Below, piece by piece: positions 7,705 to 16,081 of a stretch of 40,038 bases of DNA. The position numbers and the translations under genes were made by a program. The notes beneath the pieces are model-generated. The model was given only the letters and a program-made list of their open reading frames with translations. It searched no databases and was not told the DNA's origin. Location of the stretch: positions 1 to 40,038 of the forward strand of contig JANQRI010000039.1 in assembly GCA_028284675.1 (NCBI GenBank). Reading direction: 5' to 3'. Each line of letters starts with the position of its first letter. Positions within the stretch are counted from its first letter, which is position 1. Source of the DNA: Gammaproteobacteria bacterium. GTDB lineage: Bacteria > Pseudomonadota > Gammaproteobacteria > HTCC5015.

Positions 7705-8862
7705 ATGCCTGCGTCAAAAAAATCGCTTCTTAAAAAGCATGAAACCACCTCTTCGCTGCTGCCAGTAGCCGATACGATTGCAAACTTCGAAATCCGTTAT
7801 GTGCAATTTTTAAACGCACAGGCCAAAATCGTTAATGAGTTGCCGGATTTTGCCAATGATAACGATTGCCTGCTGGAACTATATCGGGTGATGAAAACAT
7901 TACAAATGTTTGACCACAAAGTGCTGCTGCTCCACCGTATGGGAAAAATCGGCACTTACACCGGCACCCTCGGGCAAGAGGCTGTTGGCGCCGGCACAGC
8001 GAGTTGCCTCCGCAACGAAGATGTATTCGTCCCCTATTATCGCAGTGCAACTGATTTATACGTTAGAGGTGTAAAACTGCATGAGATCTTGCTTTATTGG
8101 GGGGGTGACGAACGTGGCTCAAACTTTGATGACCCTCGTTTAAAACATGATCTGCCGATTCCAATCAGTATTGGAACCCAATTGCTGCATGCTGCGGGTG
8201 TGGCTACAGCGATAAAACTGCGTAAACAAAAAGACCGTGCAGTATTAACCATGACCGGTGACGGCGGTACATCCGAGGGCGATTTTTATGAGGCCATAAA
8301 TATCGCGGGTGCCTGGAACCTGCCAATGGTCATCGTTATCAACAATAATCAATGGGCATTATCCGAATCGAATACCGCGCAGACCGCTTGTCAAACGCTG
8401 GCTCAAAAAGCTATTGCCGGGGGTATCGAGGGTATACAAGTCGACGGTAATGACGTTATCGCTGTCAAAGCCACTACCCAGACTGCGCTTGAGAAAGCGC
8501 GTAACGGCGGTGGCCCCACTTTAATAGAGGCTGTGACTTACCGTTTATGTGCTCACACTACCATTGATAATATGGACAGCTATGTCGACAAACAAAAATA
8601 TAATAGCGCTGCAGAGCAAGAACCGCTAATCAGGTTAAAGAAGCTGTTGCAAACACGCGAACTGCTTGATGATAGCAAAGAGCGGGAACTGGAGCTTGCG
8701 ATCAAACAGGAAATAGAGTCTGAAGTCGAGCAGTTTCTTCAGACACCGCCACCGGCACCGGGTGATATGTTTGATTATCTTTATGCCAGCTTGCCGGAGC
8801 GCGTAGCTGCACAGCGTGATGAAGTTATTCAACGGGAAAATCCGGATGCTGACATTAGTTGA
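7705..8862 (+). CDS. 2-oxoacid dehydrogenase E1 component, alpha subunit
   Basis: 385 aa. With E1 beta it forms a heterotetrameric thiamine-diphosphate enzyme that decarboxylates a 2-oxoacid and acylates the lipoyl group of E2. The TPP motif begins at GDGGTSEGDF (185-194) and ends at the NNN of residues 213-215. The N-terminal third carries IGTYTGTLGQEA, as in PdhA/BkdA-type subunits. An AAGGAG Shine-Dalgarno lies before the ATG. The end overlaps the E1 beta start. Pyruvate and branched-chain versions look alike. The neighbouring leucine-type dehydrogenase favours branched-chain 2-oxoacids, but heterotetrameric pyruvate dehydrogenases are also common, so substrate is open. Confidence 0.93.
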   Translation: MPASKKSLLKKHETTSSLLPVADTIANFEIRYVQFLNAQAKIVNELPDFANDNDCLLELYRVMKTLQMFDHKVLLLHRMGKIGTYTGTLGQEAVGAGTASCLRNEDVFVPYYRSATDLYVRGVKLHEILLYWGGDERGSNFDDPRLKHDLPIPISIGTQLLHAAGVATAIKLRKQKDRAVLTMTGDGGTSEGDFYEAINIAGAWNLPMVIVINNNQWALSESNTAQTACQTLAQKAIAGGIEGIQVDGNDVIAVKATTQTALEKARNGGGPTLIEAVTYRLCAHTTIDNMDSYVDKQKYNSAAEQEPLIRLKKLLQTRELLDDSKERELELAIKQEIESEVEQFLQTPPPAPGDMFDYLYASLPERVAAQRDEVIQRENPDADIS

Positions 8863-9820
8863 AAGCGTCAATATGGCGCTGGACCATGAGTTGGATCAGG
8901 ACCCGGAAGTCGTCTTGCTGGGGCAGGATATTGGTAAAAGCGGCGGGGTATTCCGTGCAACCGCCGGCTTATTTGCAAAACACGGCAAAGACCGGGTCCT
9001 TGACACCCCCCTGGCAGAATCATCAATTGTCGGCGTTTCAGTCGGCATGGCATCCCAAGGCATGCGGCCTGTTGCGGAAATTCAGTTTATGGGATTTATT
9101 TTCCCGGCATTCAATCAAATCGTGACTGCGGTAGCTCGTATGCGAAACCGCACTCGTGGCCGTATCACATTGCCGATGGTGATTCGAATGCCATATGGCG
9201 GAGGTATTCATGCTCCTGAGCATCACTCGGAGAGTACTGAGGCGCTGTTAGCACATATCCCTGGGCTTAAGGTGGTCATACCTTCAAACCCGGGCCGGGC
9301 ATACGGACTTCTTTTAGCCGCAATCCGTGATCCTGACCCGGTTATTTTTCTGGAACCCAAAAGAGTCTACCGAACTGAAAAACAGGATATCGATAATGAC
9401 GGAGAAGCATATCCGCTGGAAAGCTGCTTCATTGACCGTGAAGGCAGTGACATTACACTGATCAGCTGGGGGGCAATGATGCGTGAAACGCTGCAGGCGG
9501 CGACCCAGATGGAGTCCGAAGGGGTCAGCTGTGAAGTGATTGACCTGGTTACAATCAGCCCAATCGATGTCAGCACCATTCTCGAGTCCGTCGAAAAAAC
9601 CGGGCGTTGTGTCATTATCCAGGAAGCACCCCGTGCCGGCGGTATCGCATCGGAAATTGCAGCTGAACTCTCAGAAAAAGCGTTGCTGTCCTTATTAGCC
9701 CCAATCGGCCGGGTTACAGGTTATGACACTGTTATGCCTTATTACCGTGCCGAACACCGCTATATGCCGAACACACAACGGATAGTCGATGAAATACGCA
9801 AGACTATGGAATTCCAATAA
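8846..9820 (+). CDS. 2-oxoacid dehydrogenase E1 component, beta subunit
   Basis: 324 aa from the ATG at 8846. The frame is also open to 8816, but MLTLVESVNMALDHEL is the usual family N-terminus. It overlaps E1 alpha by 17 bases, indicating translational coupling. Recognisable segments are VVLLGQDIGKSGGVFRAT (about 20-37), TPLAESSIVG and MPYGGGIHAPEHHSES, which build the shared active site with the alpha subunit. The C-terminal half carries the transketolase-C fold (LISWGAMM, IIQEAPRAGGIASEI). The E2 gene follows after 19 bases. Confidence 0.94.
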   Translation: MLTLVESVNMALDHELDQDPEVVLLGQDIGKSGGVFRATAGLFAKHGKDRVLDTPLAESSIVGVSVGMASQGMRPVAEIQFMGFIFPAFNQIVTAVARMRNRTRGRITLPMVIRMPYGGGIHAPEHHSESTEALLAHIPGLKVVIPSNPGRAYGLLLAAIRDPDPVIFLEPKRVYRTEKQDIDNDGEAYPLESCFIDREGSDITLISWGAMMRETLQAATQMESEGVSCEVIDLVTISPIDVSTILESVEKTGRCVIIQEAPRAGGIASEIAAELSEKALLSLLAPIGRVTGYDTVMPYYRAEHRYMPNTQRIVDEIRKTMEFQ

Positions 9821-9839
9821 CTTTACAGGAACCACTACT

Positions 9840-11171
9840 ATGAATGTTTTCAAATTACCGGATCTTGGAGAAGGCTTGCCGGAAGCCGAAATCGTTCGCT
9901 GGTTTGTAAAAGTAGGCGATGTCGTCGAAGCGGAACAGCCATTGGTGGAAATGGAAACCGCTAAGGCTGTTGTTGAAGTGCCTTCACCTGAAAGCGGGCG
10001 AATTGCAAACCTGCATGGTGAAGCCGGTGATATTATAGAAACAGGCGCACCACTGGTCACATTTGGCAACGCTGAAGAAACCAAATCTCACCAAAACAGC
10101 TCTGATATTACAGCTGACGAATTGGAGTCAACCGCTGCTGCCAAAGGTTTTCATGCCGCTCCTCAAGTACAGGCTTTGGCGCGCAAACTTAGAGTGAACT
10201 TAAATACAATAGAAGGCAGTGGCAAAAATCGCACAATCACATTAGCAGACGTGCGTAATGCCGCCACTCAAACAAGCGAAGAAAAGCCGCCAGCAATTCA
10301 GCACTCTACGGAAAGCAACACCGTTACTGTTAACTTTAAAGACCGCCCAAAAGTTGCCCCTAAAGTACGCACCGCCGCACAAGCGCATGGTATCGACATA
10401 CACCAATTAAAACCCAGTGGGCACCAGGACAATGTCACTTTAAAAGATGTGCAAAACAAACGGGTGCACAAGCCGTCAACCAAGACCATTGGCGTCGGTA
10501 AATACCAGCTGCCACAGCGTACTCAGGAGGTTACCGGAAAACCGTTACCGATGCGTAATGAGCGTCGCAGTATGGCCTTGAATATGGCGAAGGCACGAGA
10601 CAATACTGTTAACACCACAATTTGTGAAAAAGCCGACATTACGCAATGGCCGGAACATAGTGACATCTCGGTACGCTTAATTCGGGCAGTCACCGCTGCC
10701 TGCATGGTTGAACCTTCACTAAACGCATGGTTTGATGGCGAAAAAGCGGAGCGCACCCTGCACACAGCAGTCAATATCGGCCTGGCAGTTGACTCTCCCC
10801 GGGGTTTATCAGTACCGGTTATCCATAATGCTGAAACCAAATCGTTTGAGGAGTTGCGTGCCGATATCAACCGTTTGCGTGAAACGGTATACAATCAAAG
10901 TATTCGACCCGAAGAGTTAAAGAATGCAACTATCACATTATCCAACTTTGGAATGATTGCCGGAATATACGCAACACCGATAGTCACTCCTCCACAAGTT
11001 GCGATTGTTGCCACGGGCAGAGTGCTGGAAGAGCTGAAACTCACTGAGCAAGGCATCATAAATTCCCGCTATATTCCGGTATCGCTAAGCTTTGATCATC
11101 GCGGTGCGACCGGTGCGGATGCTGCACGTTTTCTTGCCGCCTTTGTTGCAGATTTAAGCCTGCCGTATTAA
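9840..11171 (+). CDS. 2-oxoacid dehydrogenase E2 (dihydrolipoyl acyltransferase) with two subunit-binding domains
   Basis: 443 aa. It forms the core of the complex and passes the acyl group from lipoate to CoA. There is one lipoyl domain (1-75, lipoyl Lys42 in EMETAKAVVEV). Two peripheral-subunit-binding-like domains follow, at about 104-140 (APQVQALARKL...TLADV) and 169-207 (APKVRTAAQAHGI...TLKDV). The acyltransferase domain runs from about 225 to the end. Most E2s with one lipoyl domain have a single binding domain. The catalytic motif reads DHRGATGAD: His420 is present but the usual DHRxxDG aspartate is Thr424. The start at 9840 is set by AGGAA and the family N-terminus; the frame is open upstream. 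No E3 gene is nearby. Confidence 0.92.
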   Translation: MNVFKLPDLGEGLPEAEIVRWFVKVGDVVEAEQPLVEMETAKAVVEVPSPESGRIANLHGEAGDIIETGAPLVTFGNAEETKSHQNSSDITADELESTAAAKGFHAAPQVQALARKLRVNLNTIEGSGKNRTITLADVRNAATQTSEEKPPAIQHSTESNTVTVNFKDRPKVAPKVRTAAQAHGIDIHQLKPSGHQDNVTLKDVQNKRVHKPSTKTIGVGKYQLPQRTQEVTGKPLPMRNERRSMALNMAKARDNTVNTTICEKADITQWPEHSDISVRLIRAVTAACMVEPSLNAWFDGEKAERTLHTAVNIGLAVDSPRGLSVPVIHNAETKSFEELRADINRLRETVYNQSIRPEELKNATITLSNFGMIAGIYATPIVTPPQVAIVATGRVLEELKLTEQGIINSRYIPVSLSFDHRGATGADAARFLAAFVADLSLPY

Positions 11172-11183
11172 CCGATTGTAATC

Positions 11184-11342
11184 GTGCTTTACAAAGCAAT
11201 TAGCCCGGTTACATGTTTATTCCTGATAGCATTGCTGGCAAGCGCGCCCGGCAATGCAGAAATGTATAAATGGGTCGATGAAAACGGGATAACCCATTAT
11301 GGTGATCAGGCTCCGAAAAACAGAAAAATTGAAGTTATATAA
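11184..11342 (+). CDS. Small secreted DUF4124-domain protein
   Basis: 52 aa from a GTG. The N-terminus is a signal peptide (VTCLFLIALLASAPGNA, cleavage after about residue 25). A single DUF4124 motif, MYKWVDENGITHYGDQAP, then fills nearly the whole mature protein. The function of the family is unknown; such proteins are envelope-located and common in gammaproteobacteria. This one is shorter than most relatives and stops just after the motif, so it may be a truncated or minimal version. It starts 12 bases after the E2 stop and ends 17 bases from convergent waaF. ATG is absent, and the GTG choice rests on the signal peptide. Confidence 0.72.
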   Translation: MLYKAISPVTCLFLIALLASAPGNAEMYKWVDENGITHYGDQAPKNRKIEVI

Positions 11343-11359
11343 GGGTAAGTAACCCCATA

Positions 11360-12403
11360 CTACACGGCCATACCACCAGCCACACAACGCGCCATCAAGC
11401 GATCCATAACATCATTAACCGTAATATCGGTTAAACAGCGATAGTGTTTATAACGGCAGGTACGTGCAAAACACGGGCTGCACTCAATGTTCAAATACAT
11501 AATCTCGGCATTGTCGGTCAACGGTGGCGTATAAGAGGGGCTTGAAGAGCCGTATATCGCCACAACAGGCCGGCCGACTGCTGCGGCCACATGCATTAGA
11601 CCGGAATCATTACTGACCGCCGCTTGAGTATAAGCAATTAAATCGATCGCATCAGCCAATGCGGTTTTCCCACAAAGATTAATACCCCGGTTTTGCGCAA
11701 GCTCGATGATTTTAGCCGCAACCGGTTGGTCTTTTGTCGATCCGAAAATCCATGCTTGCATACCTTGCTTCTCGATTTCCTGAACCAACGCGGCATAATG
11801 CTCAACCGGCCATTGCTTGGCCGGGCCATATTCTGCGCCTGGCATTAAACTGATAGCCGGGCGTGAAATATCCAGCCCCAATCCATCAAATAATCGTGAT
11901 TGGTTATCGCCATCAACCATCAGCTTCGGTTGCGGGCAATCGAACCGGCCAATGACGGTGTCTTGCCCCATACCCAGTGCCACGAATTTTTTGACTGTCT
12001 GATCCAATAATGAAGTATTTAAATGCCGGCGATCATTGATCAGACCAAATCGTGTCTCTCCGGTATAGCCGGTCCGCTTCGGAATACCCGCCATCGCCGG
12101 AATCAATGCGGATTTGAATGAGCGGGGTAATACAATCGCCTGATCGTATGCGCTTGCCCTAAGTTGCTTTGCTGTTTGCCAGCGCGCCAATAGTTTCAAT
12201 TCACCGTGCCCGGCCGGCACCGCAATGCTTTTGCGTATCTCCGGCATCCGATTCAGCACCGGTAAAGACCAGGCAGGTGCAAGCACATCAATTTCTATAT
12301 CAGGATTATGCCGGCGCAGATTAATAAACAGGCTTTGCGCCATCACCATATCGCCTACCCAGGACGGGCCGACAACGAGTACCGATCGTGGAACACCAGA
12401 CAT
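11360..12403 (-). CDS. waaF: ADP-heptose:LPS heptosyltransferase II
   Basis: 347 aa, GT9 family, the typical length for WaaF. It adds the second L-glycero-D-manno-heptose to the LPS inner core at the cytoplasmic face of the inner membrane. N-terminal VLVVGPSWVGDMVMAQSL and the C-terminal donor-binding region VSNDSGLMHVAAAVGRPVVA (split around 265-285) are characteristic. The late PCFARTCRY...CL segment is also typical of WaaF rather than WaaC. It is the last gene of the minus-strand run glycosyltransferase, hldE, hldD, waaF, with 11 bases between hldD and waaF, so one transcript covers ADP-heptose synthesis and use. Confidence 0.94.
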   Translation of the reverse strand: MSGVPRSVLVVGPSWVGDMVMAQSLFINLRRHNPDIEIDVLAPAWSLPVLNRMPEIRKSIAVPAGHGELKLLARWQTAKQLRASAYDQAIVLPRSFKSALIPAMAGIPKRTGYTGETRFGLINDRRHLNTSLLDQTVKKFVALGMGQDTVIGRFDCPQPKLMVDGDNQSRLFDGLGLDISRPAISLMPGAEYGPAKQWPVEHYAALVQEIEKQGMQAWIFGSTKDQPVAAKIIELAQNRGINLCGKTALADAIDLIAYTQAAVSNDSGLMHVAAAVGRPVVAIYGSSSPSYTPPLTDNAEIMYLNIECSPCFARTCRYKHYRCLTDITVNDVMDRLMARCVAGGMAV

Positions 12404-12414
12404 GAAACCGGCAG

Positions 12415-13362
12415 CTAACCCTGCCGCTCTTCAAGCCATTGCAGATACAGCGGTACGCCTTGTTCGACACCCATAAATGTATCTGTGTAACCTGCCTGCC
12501 TTAACTGACTGATATCAGCTTCGGTAAAACTCTGATAACGCCCCTGCAGTTCTTTCGGGAATGGAATGTACTCTATACCACCATGATGATTGAAGTTTTT
12601 GACCGCTTGCGCAACTTCATTAAAAGTCTGCGCACGACCAGTGCCCACATTAAACACTCCTGAAACAGAAGGGTTTTGCATAAACCACAAATTCACCGCC
12701 ACTACATCGTTCACATAGATAAAATCCCGTCGCTGCTCACCATCACCATAACCCTCAGAACCTTCAAATAACCGCATGCGTCCGGTTTTATTTAACTGTT
12801 TATTAAAGTGATATGCGACGCTGGCCATATTTTCCTTATGCTGCTCGCGAGGCCCATAAACATTAAAATACCGCAACCCCACGACCTGTGACTTAATCTC
12901 AGGCAAATGTGCACGAACATACTGATCAAATAAGAACTTGGAATAGCCATAAACATTTAAAGGCTTCTCGTATTGCCTTTCTTCTTTAAAAATTTTCGAC
13001 GCGCCGTAAACAGCCGCTGAAGATGCATATATAAAGGGTATTGAATTTTCAGCACAGTAATGCAACAAATCTTTCGAGTAACTGTAGTTTACATCCATCA
13101 TAAGCTGACCATCCCACTCAGTCGTGCTGGAACAGGCTCCTTGATGAAATACAGCCTCAATGTCATCGGAAGTATGATCGTCAAGATACTCCAGAAAATC
13201 ACTTTTATCGAGATAATCTGCAATATCACAATCAACCAGGTTTGTGAATTTGGCACCCGCTTTCAGGTCATCTACAACCACAATATCAGTGCGCCCATGC
13301 GCATTCAGAGCTTTCACGATATTACTGCCGATGAACCCGGCTCCACCTGTTACGATAATCAT
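12415..13362 (-). CDS. hldD: ADP-L-glycero-D-manno-heptose 6-epimerase
   Basis: 315 aa from the ATG at 13362. It epimerises ADP-D,D-heptose to ADP-L,D-heptose, the donor used by WaaF. The SDR-type Rossmann motif TGGAGFIGSN is at the N-terminus, and the family block HQGACSSTTEWDG follows. The catalytic Tyr and Lys are in the YGYSKFLFDQ segment. The frame extends four codons further to a TTG at 13374 that overlaps the hldE stop (TTGA). E. coli HldD begins at the equivalent of the ATG (MIIVTGG), so I prefer that, but a coupled TTG start is possible. Tightly packed between hldE and waaF. Confidence 0.95.
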   Translation of the reverse strand: MIIVTGGAGFIGSNIVKALNAHGRTDIVVVDDLKAGAKFTNLVDCDIADYLDKSDFLEYLDDHTSDDIEAVFHQGACSSTTEWDGQLMMDVNYSYSKDLLHYCAENSIPFIYASSAAVYGASKIFKEERQYEKPLNVYGYSKFLFDQYVRAHLPEIKSQVVGLRYFNVYGPREQHKENMASVAYHFNKQLNKTGRMRLFEGSEGYGDGEQRRDFIYVNDVVAVNLWFMQNPSVSGVFNVGTGRAQTFNEVAQAVKNFNHHGGIEYIPFPKELQGRYQSFTEADISQLRQAGYTDTFMGVEQGVPLYLQWLEERQG

Positions 13363-13370
13363 TCTTTTAT

Positions 13371-14801
13371 TCAATCATGCTTCTTGCGTATTGCATTGAT
13401 TATGGCTGTCGTAGAACACCCATCGATAAAATCCAGTACAACCACATCCCCACCCGCATCACGAACCGTATCAGCTCCAACAATCTGCTCAGGCTGATAA
13501 TCTCCCCCTTTTACCAAGATATCCGGAAGCAATTCCGAAATGATACGCGCTGGAGTATCCTCACTGAAAGGAACGACCCAATCCACAGCCTCCATTGCCG
13601 ACAATACAGCCATGCGGGCCATCAGGGAATTCACCGGGCGGCTTTCACCTTTGAGCCGTCGAACAGATGCATCATCATTAACCGCGACAATTAAACGATC
13701 ACCAAGACGACTTGCATCAGATAAATACGCCACATGGCCGGCATGCAATATATCGAAGCAACCATTAGTCATCACAATACGCTCACCATTGGCTTTTGCT
13801 GCTGTGACCAGTCCACTCAACTCCTGCTGATCCACTACACCTCTTTTAAGCGGTTGATGCGCTCTCATGGCATTTTGTAGCTCTTGCACACTGGCCGTTG
13901 CTGTTCCCAACTTACCTACCACAACACCTGCCGCAAGGTTTGCCAGAGATGTCGCATCTGCCGTATCCAGCCCGGCTGCCAAACCGGCCGCCAATGTTGC
14001 AATTACCGTATCACCTGCACCGGTAACATCATAAACTTCCTGGGCCCGGGTCGGTAGATTTAACGGAGCCAGGCCACGGCGTAGCAAAAGCATACCTTTC
14101 TCACTACGCGTGATCAGCAAAGCCTCCAAATCCAGCTCTTCAATCAGCTTATGCCCTTTTTCGACAAATACCTCCTCCGTTGGGCATTCTCCGACCACCG
14201 CTTCAAACTCCAACTGATTCGGTGTGATCAAACTGGCACTTTTATAGCGATCAAAGTTTGTACCTTTGGGGTCGATCAGCACTTTTGCACCGGCTTTACG
14301 AGCCGGTTGAATAAATTTTTGTAAATCCGTCAGTGTACCCTTACCGTAATCTGATAATACGACTACCTGGCAAGTACCAAGTGCAGCCTGATAAGTTTGC
14401 AGCAGGTCTCCATGATCAGCACCAGCAAAGCCATCCTCAAAATCCAGCCGGATTAATTGCTGGTGCCGGCTGAGAATCCGAAGTTTGGTCACAGTTCCAT
14501 GCTGGTCGGTCTGAACAAACCGGCAATTAACGCCGGCTGCGCTTAGCCCCCTCTGCAATACCCGCGCCGGCTCATCATTACCGACCAAACCAGTCAGCTG
14601 AGCATTTCCACCCAGGCTTACAATATTGAGCGCAACATTCCCAGCTCCCCCGGGGCGCTCTTCTATACCTTTGACGCTGACAACCGGCACCGGAGCCTCC
14701 GGCGATATACGGGAAGTCGGTCCGTGCCAGTAGCGATCCAGCATCAGATCACCGACCACGAGAACCTGTGTGTTGGAAAAATCCGGGATATTAATCTTCA
14801 T
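13371..14801 (-). CDS. hldE: Bifunctional heptose 7-phosphate kinase / heptose 1-phosphate adenylyltransferase
   Basis: 476 aa, full length for HldE. The N-terminal ribokinase-like domain (about 1-320) phosphorylates D,D-heptose 7-phosphate. It shows VVGDLMLDRYWHGPTSRISPE and the catalytic GAGDT. The C-terminal nucleotidyltransferase domain (about 345-476) has TNGCFDILHAGH, with the HxGH signature, and makes ADP-D,D-heptose. The product goes to HldD, encoded directly downstream. The start MKINIPDFS matches the family. It lies 21 bases after the upstream glycosyltransferase gene. Confidence 0.97.
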   Translation of the reverse strand: MKINIPDFSNTQVLVVGDLMLDRYWHGPTSRISPEAPVPVVSVKGIEERPGGAGNVALNIVSLGGNAQLTGLVGNDEPARVLQRGLSAAGVNCRFVQTDQHGTVTKLRILSRHQQLIRLDFEDGFAGADHGDLLQTYQAALGTCQVVVLSDYGKGTLTDLQKFIQPARKAGAKVLIDPKGTNFDRYKSASLITPNQLEFEAVVGECPTEEVFVEKGHKLIEELDLEALLITRSEKGMLLLRRGLAPLNLPTRAQEVYDVTGAGDTVIATLAAGLAAGLDTADATSLANLAAGVVVGKLGTATASVQELQNAMRAHQPLKRGVVDQQELSGLVTAAKANGERIVMTNGCFDILHAGHVAYLSDASRLGDRLIVAVNDDASVRRLKGESRPVNSLMARMAVLSAMEAVDWVVPFSEDTPARIISELLPDILVKGGDYQPEQIVGADTVRDAGGDVVVLDFIDGCSTTAIINAIRKKHD

Positions 14802-14822
14802 TAGCGGGAATACGCCGGGTTA

Positions 14823-15878
14823 TTAAGCCGTTGCTTTACTGTTCAATACGGCATCGTACAAGTTATGGTAGCGCTCCGCAACTTCGACAGGTGAGTATTT
14901 ATTAATACTTTCCCGGCCCGCATTTGCCAGGCGATCACGCAACACTTTGTCCAAATACATTCGCTCAATCGCTTTTGCCAGTTTAACCGAATCTCCGGGA
15001 GGCACTAAAAGGCCATTCCGCTCATCCTGAATCACATCCAGTATTCCGCCGACCCCACTGGCAACTATCGGCTTTCCATGTTGCATAATATCCAACAGCG
15101 TCGAACCCAAACCCTCTTCCAGTGATGGAAAAACAAACAGATCAAACAAATTAATCCAGGTTCCAACATCCTCAACAAAACCAACGAACTCAATATTTTC
15201 AACACCCGTGGCCAGGCTTTTCAAATATTGTTCGTCTCTGCCTGAACCTAATAACAAAAACTTTAATGACTTATGGTTTTGGTTTATAAATTTAATCGCC
15301 TCAATCAATACTGCCTGCCCTTTATGAGGGTTTACCAGCGCACCTATGTGACCAACCACAAAATATTCCCGATACTTTTTTCTTAACAGATCGAGTTTTT
15401 GTTGATCAACTGGAAGGCTCGCATACATCGATGGAATAACATCCACATCTAAATACGGTATGCGGGTTTGAACACTATTGCGAATCGCAACTGATAGTCC
15501 GACGACTCTATCCGCATTTCGGTAAACTGCACGGGTATATGCAACATCCTTGGAGGGTTTGCTGATACGCCGGGTCATCAGATAGGGTATTTTATACAGC
15601 CAGTAAGCCAGCAGCGCCCATTGCGCCGCTTTAGCATCATGAGCATGAATAAGGTCCGGCTTATTTTTATAAAATATACGAAGATTTTTAAAATAAGGCT
15701 TTGAAACCCGATGCAAGGTTAAACCAGGGAGATTCATAAGCTTCTCATGCAAGGGTGAATCACTGCGCGCAATCAACTCCTGTTGCAAACCTCTGGCAGC
15801 CAAAGCCTCAATCAGCAGTTGCGTTTGCCGCTCACCCCCACGAAACCCCCGGGCAAAATTAACATGACATATCTTCAT
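14823..15878 (-). CDS. GT4 glycosyltransferase, probable LPS core
   Basis: 351 aa from the ATG at 15878; seven upstream in-frame residues are not family-like. GT-B fold, group 1 family. The N-terminus is MKICHVNFARGFRGGERQTQLL, and the donor-site region is LEEGLGSTLLDIMQHGKPIVASGVGG near 260-285. The usual E-x7-E pair reads E-x7-D here, a conservative change. It is the first gene of the heptose operon, so transfer of a core sugar near heptose is likely; donor and acceptor are unknown. It diverges from another GT4 gene across a 203-base gap containing an inverted repeat. Confidence 0.85.
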   Translation of the reverse strand: MKICHVNFARGFRGGERQTQLLIEALAARGLQQELIARSDSPLHEKLMNLPGLTLHRVSKPYFKNLRIFYKNKPDLIHAHDAKAAQWALLAYWLYKIPYLMTRRISKPSKDVAYTRAVYRNADRVVGLSVAIRNSVQTRIPYLDVDVIPSMYASLPVDQQKLDLLRKKYREYFVVGHIGALVNPHKGQAVLIEAIKFINQNHKSLKFLLLGSGRDEQYLKSLATGVENIEFVGFVEDVGTWINLFDLFVFPSLEEGLGSTLLDIMQHGKPIVASGVGGILDVIQDERNGLLVPPGDSVKLAKAIERMYLDKVLRDRLANAGRESINKYSPVEVAERYHNLYDAVLNSKATA

Positions 15879-15969
15879 TCTTGTATTCCAAGCGGGCAAA
15901 ATTGCAGCCGGGCGTTATTGTTTTTCCTGGTATTCATTTACAAAAAGCTCTATGCTAACATGAACTTAT

Positions 15970-16004
15970 CTCATAATACCGCACAGTTGCGGAGTATTTA
16001 TGAG
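15970..16004. repeat. Imperfect inverted repeat between divergent glycosyltransferases
   Basis: CTCATAATACCGC (15970-15982) is mirrored by GCGGAGTATTTATGAG (15989-16004), with three extra bases on the right arm. The loop is 6 bases. It overlaps the -35 region of the candidate promoter for the plus-strand glycosyltransferase, so it may be an operator; a hairpin in RNA is also possible. Confidence 0.55.
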
Positions 16005-16017
16005 ACCGATTTATAAT
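15987..16017 (+). promoter_or_regulatory. Candidate promoter of the plus-strand glycosyltransferase
   Basis: A perfect TATAAT (16012-16017) has a weak TTGCGG (15987-15992) 19 bases upstream. It is 65 bases before the ATG at 16082. The right arm of the inverted repeat covers the -35 and spacer. Confidence 0.4.
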
Positions 16018-16081
16018 AGTTACAAAGCAGATCAAAACAACCATATTGCATTTTTCCCGCAATTTTACATAATAATAAGCA

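Noticed and set aside
10700..11171. E2 as an inactive pseudogene because of the catalytic Asp to Thr change
   Set aside because: The frame is intact, His420 is kept and the rest of the acyltransferase domain looks normal; a subfamily variant is more likely.
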